A stretch of 64,000 nt of DNA, taken from the NCBI RefSeq assembly GCF_018991925.1, contig NW_024732415.1:1295709-1359708 (forward strand), read 5' to 3'. The notes below the pieces were generated by a model. It saw only the letters and a list, made by a program, of their open reading frames with translations, did no database searches and was not told the DNA's origin. How positions within the stretch are numbered: position 1 is the stretch's first letter; every line of letters starts with the position of its first letter. This document shows, in pieces, positions 21,361 through 35,500 of this stretch. Position numbers and translations under genes: made by a program. This stretch comes from Homarus americanus (taxonomy: Eukaryota; Arthropoda; Malacostraca; Decapoda; Nephropidae).

Positions 21361-24300
21361 AGCAAAAAAAAACTAAAATGAAAAAAAAATTCCTGGACTT
21401 GTATGTATATTTAATTAAACAAAGAAATAACCTAAACCTAAGTGTTTCATTGGTACTATTCTCCGTGAATTGTAATACGTGTTTCTTCATTATTGCTGAG
21501 CACAGTCTGAAAAGTAGCGCCGCGGCACTAATAGCGATAGTGATAGGACACACAGAAAGAGCGGCTTATTTTTTTATATACCTTTGATCATAGTACAAGC
21601 TTGCCGCCATTTGGGCATAGTTAGTTAACCATCTTTTTTTACACTGGACAATACCTTTCTCACATCTGACCCAGAATCGATCCCATGTCCACAGTAGTAG
21701 GCAGTACCATAGCATTACCAAAGGACATTAATTTTTAAGTTATTCGAGACACGACAGTACATAACATGTTATTGTGTACCAGCTGGTGGTCTACACCTTG
21801 ATGTTTGAGATAACTAAACAAAATAAACATGATCTATCCATTAGTTGAAAAAATTAGGATCAACACCATTACCTCGCAAGCGTTAATAATGGTCATTAGA
21901 AGCAGATGGAGCTATGACGTCAGCAAACTCATTAAAATAATCCTAAGTAAACAAATATGAATTTAAAAAACAGAGGATAAGTGGTAAAGTAAAAAAAAAG
22001 AAAAAATCAAGAACAATTGCCATATGTCATCATGATGTACAAATTATTGAGTTAAATAATAATTCTGTGGGTCCAACTTGAGTAAGATAAACAGGTATAT
22101 GTAATTTTACGGAGCATGCTACTTTTTGTGATTTAAATACTAATGGGTAATGAATCAAGAACATATATTACTATGATGCAAAATAAAATACATTAATAAG
22201 GATCACCAGTATATATTAAGGCAATATTTATTTGGGTTTATATTTCAGGAATAGAGTAAATATAAAGTCTTCAAAATATAGTTTGGGTATAGTTGAAAAT
22301 TTTATCAAAGTACATGACAATAAATATGAATCACAATAAAATACATTATTTACACATATATATTGTTCTTAAATTATGATGTTAATCTTAAAAATCCTGC
22401 TGAGATAAGATGAGTGGCGAACTAAGTAGAGTTGGCAGTATTATAGGAACGACTCCATCTTGTGAACTGGTCCACTAGAGTCAGATAGTGGCGTCTCCGT
22501 AACGTGAGTATTAAGTCTGTCTTGTTTTATGTTTTAAGTGTTAATAATCCTTCATGACAGTGGGAAAATATATGATCGGTAGTTAGTCCTTACGCTGAGG
22601 TTTATGGTGATACGAGAAAGAAACGCGCGTGATAAAGAGTTGAAGAAGACATTGATTGCGGAGTATTTGTCATGCGCTGGTCGACGACGCCACCACCATC
22701 ATTAAATCCCTTGTGTACTCTTTTTCTATCACACCTACCAACGTCTTCTGCTACATTTAAATATCCCTAATATATTACCTGATGCTGAGGTTGTTTTGTT
22801 TGTGAAGAACTGGCGTAAATTGTGTATTTTTCAGCACGTATATACATGTCAAGACTGAACGCGTATATAGGGGACCTGACGCTATGTTGTAATGGTTAAC
22901 TTTACGTAAACAATCGATTTTTTTTTATATGAGTAATTACTGAAGACAAGTAAATTAACTGTTGTATTATCTTGTACTTTTTAAATTGGTAAACTTGTTA
23001 ATTGTTGACTTGAGAGTAGTAATAATCATCTTGGCAATGGTGATTTGGGGGTGTTATCGTGGCCACTTTCTGCCGGTATGACGTTATTATTGAAGGCAGT
23101 GGACTGAGTTTTAACACAAGGACACAATCATGGAAGTTCTTGTGTCACCCAGTGTTGAAATAAATGGTTAACGTGTAGATTAATGCTGCCAACGATTCTA
23201 GCAAGAACACACTGCTATACCACCCCAATTTTTGTTGTTAATTGCTAATGACAGTGGGTTAATAATTTTCAGAAAGTGTCGCCAATGAAAAAATCAGTAA
23301 AGTTAATGCAGAAAAAAAATTAAACATTTACAATTAATAGTGAAGTTTGTACATAATATCCTGTCCAGCCTGACGTTGATATTATAAACCAGCTCTCGGT
23401 TCCATTTATACAAGTCACAACCATACCATGTTTCCAAATATTTCTTAAAGTTTGATGTTGAATTATTGTGAGTCATAAGTGATAAATATGGAAAATTGTT
23501 AGTACAGTGTTGTCTCTTATGTCATTCTGTCAGAAACTGAATGGCAGGATGTCTTTTGAGTTTATACGGGACAACACAGAGACGTGAGTAAGGCTTTGAT
23601 CGACACCCTCATAAGTTACTGCCACAAATTCCTGTTGTTATGTGGTCTCATAAGGGAAGAGACCAGGTGATGTAGTGTACAGTAATATATCTTAGTTATG
23701 TGTGACTAGTGAGGCAGATGATGGCCCATGTAAAGGTATTCTGGTAAAATCTAACTTGAAAATGGGTTTTAGTAATGACCAAACAAATATATTTAATATA
23801 CTATAACAAATTTGGCAAGAATTCAAATAAAGTAGACAGGTGAGTCACTGAAGAGTTGGGTTCCAGGACCTAACCTAACCTAACCATATATATGGTTAGT
23901 TTAGGTTTTGTGTGGGAAGCTACCAAGTGATAGTCATGATTTTCATGTATACACTTGTCTATTGAGAGGAAATTTCCACCTGCCAAGATAAAATTTGGAC
24001 ACTGATCACATTACCATACTTTAATGATTGCCAATTAATGTTTATCTCTACTGGAATTAGTTATAAGACAGTACTGGATTCACTAAGTTTATGGAATGGT
24101 GTTTTGCACCATATGTGGCAGTATTAGCTCATTTGTTTGTTGTAATGGTTAGTGGTGCAGAAAATTATTATTATTTTATAGCAAATTGGTTTGTTAAAAT
24201 CAGAAATAGAATGGTGTCCCTTTTGTGTGTGTGGGGGGGAGGGGGGGGGGGTTGTTGTGGTGAACGAATTATACCCATTTATACAAAATTATGTTGATAA

Positions 24301-26985
24301 TGTTATGGTATGGAAGAGGAAGACATACTTTGAGAGACTGCAAGGCCATGTTCATATGAGATTAGTGTGACAATTTTCTTTTCGTGAATAAAGTGAGGTG
24401 ATCTTAGAGGTGATGCCATGTCATACAGTGGTTCAGTACTGTACTTCATGTGATGACCTCATACTGTACCAGCATGCAGTATTCTCAGCAAACCTCATAA
24501 TCTGCATTTGATCTGATTTCTGTTCCAAGCTCATTGAACAATTACTACTGTAAGATTAGTCATAATGTTCATGGTGATTGTAAACGCCATGTACTGTACA
24601 CACGAGTATAATGTACTGACACAGTGTGACCCACATTACTCTTATCTGGCAGTCACAAGCACACTATGTAGGCCACTTTTAGTTGTGGTACAATGTCAAG
24701 CTCAGTCCACTGGTGCTGCAGCAGTTCTGTTGGGCCTGGCTGAAGCAAATTACTTAAATATAAACAATGCTTGAGGCAAAGTGATGATTTGAAGGTCACA
24801 AGATTGTCTCTAATTCAGTATTTGAGAGACTGTCAATACGCATAGGATCCGGATCTCAGAAAACACGTGATATTATGATGTTATTTTTGACACCTTTTGT
24901 TTAGCGTATTACCGTATATCCCGTACAATATACAGTATCTGTTCAAGAGGTATATACTATTTAAGTGAATGTTAAAGGTTGCACAAGGCTCACGTCTAAT
25001 AAACATGCTTGTGTTTGTTGTGTTTATCAGTAGCCTTTGTGAAAATGTACTGTTGTAATGAGTGAGAGTTCTTACACATAAAAAAAAGCAGTAAATTCTG
25101 TACTTAGATTCAGTATGTAGAAATGATAAAGGAGTCTCCAACATAAAGTTTGCTATCTCTCTCTCCATTTTATCTCAGTCTCTCTCTCTCTCTCCCTTCC
25201 ATCTTGCTCTCTCCCCTTCCATCTTACTCACTCCCCTTCCATCTTGCTCACTCCCTTCTCTCTTCAATAGGTCAGGTAAAACAAAAACAAAATATTGATG
25301 AGATGCTGCTGTTGAACTGGAAAAGATTTCTTAGTAAATTTATATATTATTGTGGTCTATAATTGACCATTTGGGAGGCTGGCTGTACAGTGCTGCTCTG
25401 AGTCTTGGTTCCTCCCGTTTCTCAAAAAAAAAAAAAAGGTGTTCGACATAATGGTTTATATGCTCTCATTATTTGTCTATTGAGGGAATATCATTAAACA
25501 AAAGTAAAAAAAAAAGTCTTGCTAGTGGTCAAGAGCACAGTAGTGGAAGTTGGAACTCGGGGTACGACTGGCTTTTGTTTAATTGTCGTAATCAGTACAT
25601 GAACTTCACGGCGAAATGAATATTCTTATGAACTAAACTTAATCCATTGTTTTGCAGCTGAAGTACTGTTTTGTTGTTGTTTTTTCTGATGAATCTACAG
25701 TTGGAGTGGTGGTAAGGCATACCTGTTTGTGTGTGTAGCTGGGAGGGGCAGGGTCTGTTTGTTGCCCTCGTGGTAGGTTCGGCCGAGTACTATATGCCGT
25801 ACGGTAAACCGATCCTGAAAGTGGCTTAATGCACCGTGGTTTTATTTGTGCAATTGACAAGTATGTAACACTTGTCCTTAACGAAGAAATTGGAATACAG
25901 TATTTGTGGGTTGTTGGTTGGGGTGATGACTGTGCAGGTACCCATTTCAGGCCAACACAGTGTTAGTCTGCCTCTGGTATACTGTACTACTCTGATGTTC
26001 AACTCAACATCAATTTAGGTTTATGGTTATTTTGCCATTATTCTGATTTATTACACAGTGGTGCTGAAATGTAATGAAAGATATAATTTATTATTGTTTG
26101 ACTTTACTTTATTATTGTTTGTTTTATTGCTTTATTAACATTTTTATTGAATTAAATTTTTTCTTCATAAAAACGTTTATACAGTATGTTTTTGGAATGT
26201 ATACAGTACTGTAGTATCCACGTATATTCCTGTAAGACACTAAATTTGCCACAAGCACTTTTGTCATGTGGTATTTTTGAAGAAGATAACCCTCGTATTG
26301 ATGAGATACAGTACTGTAGAATGTATGCAGTACAGTATACGCCATTGAAAATTCAAACCGAGTTCGTGTAAATGTGTAGAATACAATATGTTCAGTGATT
26401 GGCCAAGATCCCTGGAAAGCCATAACAGTATATGCAGTATAGTGATGATTAAAGGTGTATACACATTTGTTATCATGTAGTGTCTGCAACCTTTGTTAGC
26501 TTTGCTGACTAGAAATCCAGTTATTATTTTCTGTATTCAGTTTTTTATCTGATTACAAACCCAGTGTTCATCATGTTTGTTTATGTTCATTAAGTTTGGT
26601 TTTATTTAACTGATTTCTTTCAGTAATTTGGAGAATGTTATTCTTGAGAAAATGTTGGTTAAGTTGACACCTAACTGCTTCACCCCCCTAGTGTAAAATG
26701 TGAAGACAAAATATAGACATATTTAATATTACTGTATGTACTTGTGTTGATCCTCAAGATAATTCTGATATACCACGTAGCATGAAGGTAATTTGTTAAA
26801 ATAAAAAAACTTTCTTTGTAATATAAAAAGTTATGGGTGTGCAAGTATTGTCAGTGAAAATATATCATAGCCAAATGGAGTTGATGGCAAATACCAGAAT
26901 TATCCCACCAAATCAGGGGGAGAAAATGAGGTAGGATGATGCCAGGTGTGAGAAAATGACACTGACGGGCTACCCCGTGTCAATC
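21361..26985. other. Long non-coding stretch upstream of the giant nuclear gene
   Basis: AT-rich DNA without an exon chain. Seen: a CCTAA/TTAGG run near 23870-23885, a poly-G tract at 24235-24251, a CT-rich tract at 25158-25270, and many tacagta/actgta words. A possible non-coding first exon of the gene at 32574 is listed separately. Confidence 0.4.
22441..22503 (+). promoter_or_regulatory. Candidate non-coding first exon of the giant gene
   Basis: The coding frame at 32574 is preceded by a good 3' splice site (tattgtcttacag), so an upstream non-coding exon must exist. The segment ending gtggcgtctccgtaac before GTGAGTA at 22504 is one possible donor exon in a locally less AT-rich patch. Other donors in the 10 kb are possible and nothing proves this one. 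Confidence 0.18.
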
Positions 26986-27320
26986 ATCACGAGAAAGTCA
27001 CAAAGATCATTCATCTTCATCACCATCCTTATGTCTGGGGCATGTTTCTTCTTAGCTGCTGTAGCCGTGTCTGCCATACCTCTAACATAACTGTAAAATA
27101 ATGTATGCTTGGCGGCACAGGAGAGTGAGGAATGAGAATGGAGGAAACTACAGCGGGCCAAACTGGGCAGTCTCGTTTGCACCCAACCCCTATCGCTCGT
27201 CTATCCTTCCAACTTATGTTTGAAGCTATCCAGCGTATTCGAGTTAGTGATGATGTTTGGTAACTGTTCCACTCATCCACTACTCGATTTCCAAACCAAT
27301 GTTTACCTATCTCGTGCCTA
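26986..27320 (-). mobile_element. Decayed LINE C-terminal fragment
   Basis: Reading the minus strand across two or three frames gives KHWFGNRVVDEWNSYQ and then NSNTLDSFKHKLEG, the end signature of a CR1/jockey-type LINE protein. Frameshifts break it several times. It is a different family from the LINE at 18226-21028. Confidence 0.6.
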
Positions 27321-27883
27321 AATCTATATTTGTTTTATTTAAAACCATTGTTATGAGTTCACTCCTGGTTGGTTAGTTTGAGTACCTTTGTTATATTATC
27401 ATTGGCTGAGGACAGGGAATGAATGGGGATATTGTACATCATCCAGCATAAAATCTGGAGTAAATTATATTGATGTCAAATAATGTCGTCAGATTAATCA
27501 CAGGCATACAAATCATGCGGGGGGATGTTACCATGAAGGGGTTAAACTTGCCTACTTTATATTTTTGTGTTGTGAGAATTTGCCAGCATGCAGCTCAACA
27601 ATTTGCACCAAGGATCATTACAAATCACACCGTGCAGCTATCTAGAAGTTTTATAAGCCTGCCTTCTAAAGCTTGTCACTTGAAGGAGTGGTTTTTGTGT
27701 GCATTAATAATTTTGTATTGGCTCTATAATTAATTCCACTCAAGTTACCTGCAAACATGACTACAGTAGTGTTGCTTTCATGGGTACCCATAAGTCTGTT
27801 ACATTTATGGCCAAAAGTCAGTTGTGACCCTGAATGAAGAGCCAGCACCTTAGTGTAGTTGCATGTTGTTCTGCAGACACCTT

Positions 27884-27983
27884 TTAACCCCTTGTGTATG
27901 GAGTCCTCTCTTGAGCTCAATAGAATCGTCTGGTTGAGCCGGATGAAATATTAAAATGGGCGCCCCTGTAGTGAAGGGGTTGA
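27884..27983 (+). mobile_element. piggyBac-like MITE, copy 1
   Basis: About 100 bp starts TTAACCCCTTGTGTATGG and ends GTGAAGGGGTTGA, so CCCCTT/AAGGGG ends lie inside a TTAA-type target (the right one mutated to TTGA). The core atagaatcgtctggttgagc is shared with 55130-55236 and with reverse copies at 5590 and 55409. TTAA target sites with CCY-type ends suggest the piggyBac superfamily. Confidence 0.65.
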
Positions 27984-28944
27984 TTATGGCACTTCCGACA
28001 CTTTTTGTTCTGTACCGCATATCATTATTATTATTATTATTTTTATTATCATCACAATAAAGATTTACAACACTGAGAAGAATTTCAACTTTCCCCTCAG
28101 TGAAGACTTAGAGTGTTGGAAACATGTGGCGAGTTAATAAAAGTTAAAGCAGCAGCCATTTTGATTTCCCCCATGTTGATCCAGTACAATGCAGTATTTA
28201 ACACATGAACATGATATATACTGTAAGGAGATACAAGCTTGATGAAACTTTATGAAATTCATGTGTGTTAATATTTGGGTTTGAATATAATACACTCCAT
28301 TTACCAACTTGGCTGGTAGGTCATCCAGTAGCTTTTGCAAACATTCAATTGTAAGACCAAATGGTTGAGATCACTGTTAACTGATGAAACATAACCAAGT
28401 TTTTACATCAGTGGGTGTATTGCGTACCAAGGTGCTTAATCTCCTTGACGTTTGCCATGTATTCTTCGGGAATTTTTAAATTGTTAGGAGAGTTATTTTT
28501 TTGGACATTTATGTGCGGTCACTCCATGGCGGTCTTGCTTTTCTGGAGATAATTTTTTTGAGTAAAAACATTAAAAAAAGTGCTTGATCATTTTATATTA
28601 AGTATGTTGTGCTATGAAACCATTTGATTCAGATTTAAGAAGGAAAAATGCACACCTGAGGGAGTGTTATGGGGGTAAGGAAAATACAGTAGTGTACAGT
28701 ATTATCAAGGTGCACTGTTAAGTGTTGAGCCGGCATGAAGCCAGATTGGCCAAACTCAATACTGTACACTCACTTGTCAGAGGTTTAAGCAGCACTACAA
28801 CAGAGGCAAATTGAACTGCTTTTGGGTCATTTCTGTTTGAAATAGTCAATGCAGCACAAGGTACCATTAGTTTGAATTACAGGATACAGTACCTGTATTT
28901 CGAATTTGAAAACTGCTCTTCTGGAGAATGTGTACAACAGTACT

Positions 28945-29061
28945 GTTTGTAGGGGCAGTGTGGATACAACACTGTATGCTAAACCTTTGGTACACCAGGA
29001 GGCAGCAGGGCCGGTACTGCTCTTGACTGCATTTCACTTCCCCGAGTTGTAAACTTGTGTA
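28945..29061 (-). mobile_element. tRNA-derived SINE, minus copy, interrupted
   Basis: Reverse complement of the body of the SINE at 40425-40650. Shared phrases include the cacactgcccctac end, the tgctgcctcc-to-gtgtacc block, and acttcccc opposite ggggaagtga. The tRNA-like 5' part is missing. The sequence stops at a TA where a 304-bp MITE is inserted and resumes at 29368-29395 with gtaaatgag opposite the gtaaatggg of the + copy. Confidence 0.75.
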
Positions 29062-29365
29062 CAGGGGTCCCTGAGTTAGGAACGGGGAGGACGTTCTTAA
29101 GACGGATTTGTACGTATTATGTAAGTTGGAACACATGCTGTATGCATACCATAATTACAAAACAATGTTTAAAATCCCACTACATTATATCATAGCCTAA
29201 GTCCTTATATACATCTAAAATCACTTAATTTAAGGCAAAAGAAGAAATAGAATGACAAAATACAGTAAATGAAAGTACAAAATTAAATCGGGTAAATAAA
29301 ATGCTTTAAATTTCATGTTTAACCTCGTTCGTATTGGCGGGCATTCGTAAGTCGGGGATCCCCTG
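29062..29365. mobile_element. TA-flanked MITE (CAGGGG ends) inserted into a SINE
   Basis: The left end is CAGGGGTCCCTGAGTTAGGA; the right end in reverse is CAGGGGATCCCCGACTTACG. TA lies on both sides (29060-29061, 29366-29367). The interior is AT-rich without a transposase. TIR and target fit a Tigger/mariner-type MITE. Confidence 0.85.
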
Positions 29366-30006
29366 TACTCATTTACAGGTACAGTACAATAATGTATCTC
29401 AAAAACTAGGTATTGAAGTTTTCTGAAATTTTCCTGTATGAAAGCCATTGGTACAGTGTCTGAGTTATGTAAGTGAAGGGACTTGTGTCTTCAAGTTTGT
29501 CTATTTTGTAATTTGTTGAAAAATATAATTTTGCCACAAAGGTCCTGAATAATGTTACAAATCTAGGGATGAGAGCCACTGGTTCTGGATATATAAATGT
29601 GAAAAATTTATGGAGTGAACACAGGTAATATGTGTTGGTGTAGATTTTATGTATACTTTACTGTATTTTAAAACCATAACTGAAAACTGGTTGGTGGTTT
29701 GTAATAATTTATTTTGTGGTGGTGAAGGCCATTAATACTGATGGAACAATTTATTTTATTGATTTGTGTGGTATGGCAGTGCAGTACAGATCTCAGAAAC
29801 TTCACTTCTTGCCTATACTGTACTTTTACATATGTTTTGTATTTTATTTTTAATTGAAATTTTTTTTTTTTTTTTTTTTTAAAGCCTTTATTTCTCACTC
29901 CTCCCCTCCACCATATAGCTAGAGTCAACAACAAACACAATCTTCTTTTGCTGTCTTTCATTCAGGAGTCGAGATCAAATACACACCCGTTTTCCCCTTC
30001 ATATTA

Positions 30007-30193
30007 CAGTGAAACCTCTATTTAACCTACAGTACTATATGGAGTGAAAAATCCGTTATATCAAGGGGCGGTTACAGTATATGTTAAACCTCCATCTAAC
30101 GATATACATAGAGGTGAAAGTTTGTTATATCAAGGGTCCGTTAGATATGAAGCCCCCCAGGTGAGACGAGTCCATTATATAGAGGTTTCACTG
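30007..30193 (+). mobile_element. MITE, CAGTGAAACC family, copy 6
   Basis: 187 bp starting CAGTGAAACCTCTATTTAAC and ending GAGGTTTCACTG with TA on both sides (30005-30006, 30194-30195). It is the best-preserved pair of ends in the family here and shares the tatcaagggtccgttagata core. Confidence 0.88.
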
Positions 30194-31061
30194 TATGCCA
30201 TTAATCTGTTCTAATAGAGTAGTGCAGTACATTGTTTTGTTATAGTGTATGGTACTACTTCCACAACAAGACAAACAAAGATAATATTACAAGTTATTTA
30301 CCTCTTTCTTCACATGTCGTAGCATTGCCCACCATGCCCCTCCCCTCCCCAAAACCCTGTTAGCTGCACCGATCTTTGGGTGTTGACTCACGTCGTTTAG
30401 TTCAGGATATTGGATTCTTTACCCAATCTTTCCATCTCAATTGTTTTCTCATCACCCTCTTTGTATCGACCACCTCTAATTTTGTACGCTATGTCCGTCA
30501 TCATCGCCATCATCATCATTTTACGCCCATTTGACGTACATACCTAGTGTATATTTGATGTGTTAAAATGTTTATTACCATGCTCATCCCTCAACAGATT
30601 TTCCAGATTCTCATATTGAAGGCTTACCTACGGTACTGTATGGCTAGGCTGTGTCTTAAGTTATAATTCTGCAATGTATATATATGATGTAGAACCAGCA
30701 AGTATGTTCCCAGCTAACCAGAAGTATACCGAAGAACAGGAAAAGGAGAAAGAAAGAGAGGAAAAAGGTTATTCAAGACCTGGTAATTCTCATTCAGGAT
30801 TGTGCAGTGTTTGATGGAGAATAAACCTTTACCGCAACCTTACTTGTCATAGTTGTGTTTACGTCTCACATGTTGTCAAATTCATCCCAGTAACCCCGGG
30901 CTACGCAGTGTTTGAGTTATGGCCGACTGCAACACTCACGGGCATAATACAGATTGGGAAATATATGAGACGTGACACTTAAATTAGGGTTATTGTTTGT
31001 GGCTGACCTATGTCTTATGTCTATTGGTATTGTACCTTTTAGTTTTAAGTTGTATAGTACA

Positions 31062-31183
<122 letters not shown>

Positions 31184-31325
31184 TTATTTGAGTGTAGTCA
31201 TAGGTATAATTCTGATATGTGTGCGTGCGTGGTGTGCGCAAGTGAGTTAGTTAGTTAGTTAGTTATGTACAGCCTATGTTAACCAGTAGGTAGAATAATT
31301 TTTGGGTGTGTGACTGTGTATATAG

Positions 31326-31668
31326 GTTAGGGTATGTGTGTAAAGGTAAGGATGTATAAGGGTATGTGTGTGAAGGTAAGGATGTATAAGGGTATGTGTG
31401 TGAAGGTAAGGATGTATAAGGGTATGTGTGTGAAGGTAAGGATGTATAAGGGTATGTATAAGGATGTATAAGGGTATGTGTGTAAAGGTAAGGATGTATA
31501 AGGGTATGTGTGTGAAGGTAAGGATGTATAAGGGTATGTGTGTGAAGGTAAGGATGTATAAGGGTATGTGTGTGAAGGTAAGGATGTATAAGGGTATGTG
31601 TGTGAAGGTAAGGATGTATAAGGGTATGTGTGTGAAGGTAAGGATGTATAAGGGTATGTCTGAGTGTG
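31326..31668 (+). repeat. 30-bp minisatellite
   Basis: About eleven near-perfect 30-bp units of the form aaggatgtataagggtatgt followed by gtgtgaaggt, with one shortened unit near 31450. Open frames on both strands follow the 30-bp period (10 codons) and are not genes. Confidence 0.95.
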
Positions 31669-32573
31669 TTTCCAGGTGAAGATGTATCAGGGTATGCAGG
31701 TGTGTTAGGGTGTGGTGCTAACACCGCCAATGTTACACAGATAGCAGAGACCATGACACACACTATGGACAGGAGAAGGCAGTGCAGTAATGGTGTTCAA
31801 CGCTACATATACACCCGCCTGCGCTATTCCTCACCCCATGACCTCTCGGTGTAATTTGTTATATTTGTGATAATGTCAACAAGTTAGTGCATTCATGGGT
31901 CTTCATTTATGAGAAGTTTTCACAGCAAGAATCTTTGAGAGCGTGCACCCAGTGATCACATATTCTTCATCCTCCTGCGGACAAGACCTGCACTAATTCT
32001 CTCCTCATTACTAGCATGCCTTGCTTCTTGTTTCAGCTGTTTATAATAATGTGCATGTTAAAACTGAACTATACTTGAAATTATTTAAAAATGTAGAACA
32101 CGTTATTTCAGAAAGCATGCATCATATACATAAAGATTTGGGGAAATTTCACGTTTTTTAGTGGGAAAGTATTCAGAAAAACACTTGCACATAAACTGTA
32201 TTTATGTGTATAGACGTTGTAATTATAACAAGGAGAACAATGAGATATTCAGTTTACTTTGAATACCTTTACACCAGGAGGCAAAATATTCCATTAATTG
32301 CCTATGATAACATTAGATCAGAATTTTAAACAGTTTATAACAGAATATTAATAAAGAAATCTTGTGCATCTTAAAGTGTTGTGAATGGTGATCGTGGTTG
32401 AAACATTCACCACACTAGAGTGGCCGTGCGGTGAATAATACTCGTACTTGTGGCTGTGATGTAATGGGGGTTTATTGTATGGTGTTTCAAAAGTAAAGAT
32501 AATAGCAAACTTCTTTAGGTGTGATAGGCACGAGTTTTACCCTTTAATGTTTTATGTTATTGTCTTACAGGTT

Positions 32574-35500
32574 ATGGACCTTCAAGGATTTACTACATTA
32601 GATGAAGTTGGAGCAGATGATCCACAAGTAAGACATCAGGAGAACAATTTTAAACCAACAACAGCTGCAGAGGAAATTGATTACTTGAATAAAATTCTTG
32701 CGGATATTGAGAAAAGTAATGGGAGTGATATTAACAGTAACAGAAAGAAGACTGGGTGTGACAGTGACATTGAAGGACAAAACTTGGGAGGCAATAACTG
32801 CTTTGAGCTAAATTCTGAGAACAATGGTGACACTGGACAAAAACCATTCAGTGCTCATAGTAACGGTGGAGAAAACATTATCGGTGAAAAGGACACAGAA
32901 GGGCAGAACTATGAGAGTGATGATGAAAAGAAACATTTCTCCAAAGTGCAAAAATATATTATGCAAGATTCTGACTTGTCCTGTGTAGATGATGTCGTGA
33001 CTCAAGCTGGTGATGATGAGCACACCCCAGTGCTTAATGTGGACAGTGGCCATGTACTAAGTGGAGTTAGCACTGAACCCAACCTTGTAGCTTTAAGTCC
33101 TATTCCAGAGTTAGATTTTAGTTGTCAGAGTCATCCAGGCCTAGATGTTGATCTGGAAGATGATTTAGGAGATTGTAATCTTGAAGCCATCAGTTTGGCA
33201 GCACTAAATGAGGCTGGGAGCTCAGAGCTAAGCCCCATTACAACTGATGCCACCTTAGTTTCAGTTATTTCCTTAGTTGATTGTTCAGCGGGGCTTGAGT
33301 CGCGACATTATTCAACGGGGGACACTTCAAATAGTTATCTTTCAGGTGAGGATGTTTCAGGGTTAACTTGTGGGAATCCAGTTAATTCAGACGAGTTAAC
33401 TTTCCATAATATTGTTCTTGGAAATATTAGCAATGAACTTGCTAACTCCCAGGAACCAGGTCAAGTAGTTGAGGATAAGGAATCAAATTTAAACCAAACA
33501 CACGTTGATCTTTCCTTGGTGAAATTAGAACCCGTTGATGCCGATCCCGGAGAGGAATTTGAATGTTCTGGTTTCTTCAATGACCCGGCTGAAGACTTCA
33601 AGGTAAAGGAGGAATCTAAGGTTAAGGAAGAACCTCCAGATTTTCCCCTAACACCAACAATGGACAAGGCAGATATTAATTTGTTTCCTGTTAAGATATG
33701 CAAGAGTGAAGGTCAACTCTCAGATGAACCCGATGTAGAAGTTCCCAGTGTGAGGTACCTGGTGGAGGAGGACAAGTATTACAGCCGGGAACAGATCACG
33801 GCAGCTCTCATTATCTCCCAGTCTTCTCTTGCTCCCGTTATCAACATGGATATGTTTCCCGACGAAGGCAAGACTAGGCTGACGCTGAATCTAATTTGCC
33901 TTGAAGATATGATTCATAAACCTAGTCATGTTGTTTTTGAAGATGTTGAGATTATTAAGTTATTTGCTATGAAATATGGAAGCTCATATTGTGAGTGGAA
34001 GAATGTGTTTAAATATAAGTCGCCGTCCACAAGATGTATGGGACCCAGGAAGAGAGGTGGTAAGAAAGACGGTAAAGATTCTGCCCCGAGGAAAACTGTG
34101 TCTGCCAAAGGAAAGAAAAAGAAAGTAGGTCCTAAAACGTGTCGGTCACCCACAACAAAATCCTTAAAATGCGAGGTGGGGACCAATGACTCCTCCGATG
34201 ATAAGAAAGCCGTGAAACTTACACCAGCGTCCACTAAATGTCCTGTTGGAAGGAAGAGAAAAACCAAAAAAGGTCAGCAGGGTCATGAATCGCCCGGCAA
34301 ACTTGCAGTGAAGGGCGAGGCGAGTCTCGTCAGTGGGACTTCAGGTGACGTTAAGACTGAAGAGACGACGGAAGAGGGTGATAACTCTCAGGCGTCATCT
34401 ATAGGGTCTGACGCTGCGGCCGACATGAAAGAGAACGAACAGCCCGATGATAAACCAATTAAAAAGACACCACAGAAGAGGAGGAGAGGCAAACAGTATG
34501 AGATTTTACCCAATGAAGGAAATTTTTTAAAAGTTGAGACCAAACCTAACATCAAGAACTCCTCTGAAATAAGTTGTCTACAGTTGAGCAATACTTGTGA
34601 AGGCGGTATTAGTAGCAGCAGCAGCATCTTGGACTCTGTCAAGACCGGAGAAAATAAATTGGACATTAATTCGGAGGGTACAGCAACAGTGCCAGATGTA
34701 GATGTGAAAGTTGAACCTTCTGTGTTAAAGAAAACCACTAATAAAAGGAAATTAGGACGATTAAAGCAGCCTAAACCGGAAGAAGCATTAACGCTGAACA
34801 CCAAACCCTGTTGTGTCCATTTGGAGGATATAGCCAAGGACACCAAGTACAAGGAAATAGTTCAAATGTGTTTAAGGTTAATATGTAAAGAAATGACAGC
34901 TTTAACGTCCTCCGAAAGTGAGGAAGGAATCAAGGTTGGCATCCTCCCGGACGCCGACGGTAGAGACGAGGATGTTCCGCAGGCGCCGACCTTGCCGGAA
35001 TCCGAGACCCTTTTTGAGGAAGAAAATGGAGATGCAACGCAGAATTCCAATTGCTCGTTAGACGTTTTTGTAAACAAGGATGAATCGGGGGATGGAGGTG
35101 ATGACGATAGGCCAGTGGAGGGAGTAAAAGAGGAAGATGGGTCAGTAGAGGCAGTAAAAGAGGAAGACGGGTCAGTAGAGGCAGAGAAAGATGAAGATGG
35201 GTCAGTGGAGGTGAACATTGGAGATAGACTGGTGGATGTAGGTACTGGTGACGAGATGGCCGACGCGGAGAGCGAGGACAACCAAGCGAACACGGAAGGC
35301 GAGAACTCGTGCTACGAGGAGGAAGGCAATGAATCAGAGACAGTTGAGGTAGATGAGAAAGCGGTGAAGCGTAGAAGGGAGGAGGAGAAGTTGGGCAGCG
35401 GGGGAAAGTGTCTCGGAAAGGGTGAAATAGAATTAGCCAAGGAAGATAACACTGACGTGGAAAGAAGAGACAGGAAAAGATCGAGACACGCACAGCCCAG

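Noticed and set aside
27475..27640. RT-like fragment on the + strand (NLPTLYF string)
   Set aside because: Too short and degenerate to distinguish from chance; possibly a LINE scrap.
32475..32573. Upstream ATG giving 33 more residues to the giant protein
   Set aside because: The stretch includes a strong 3' splice site (tattgtcttacag) directly before the ATG at 32574, so it is intron.
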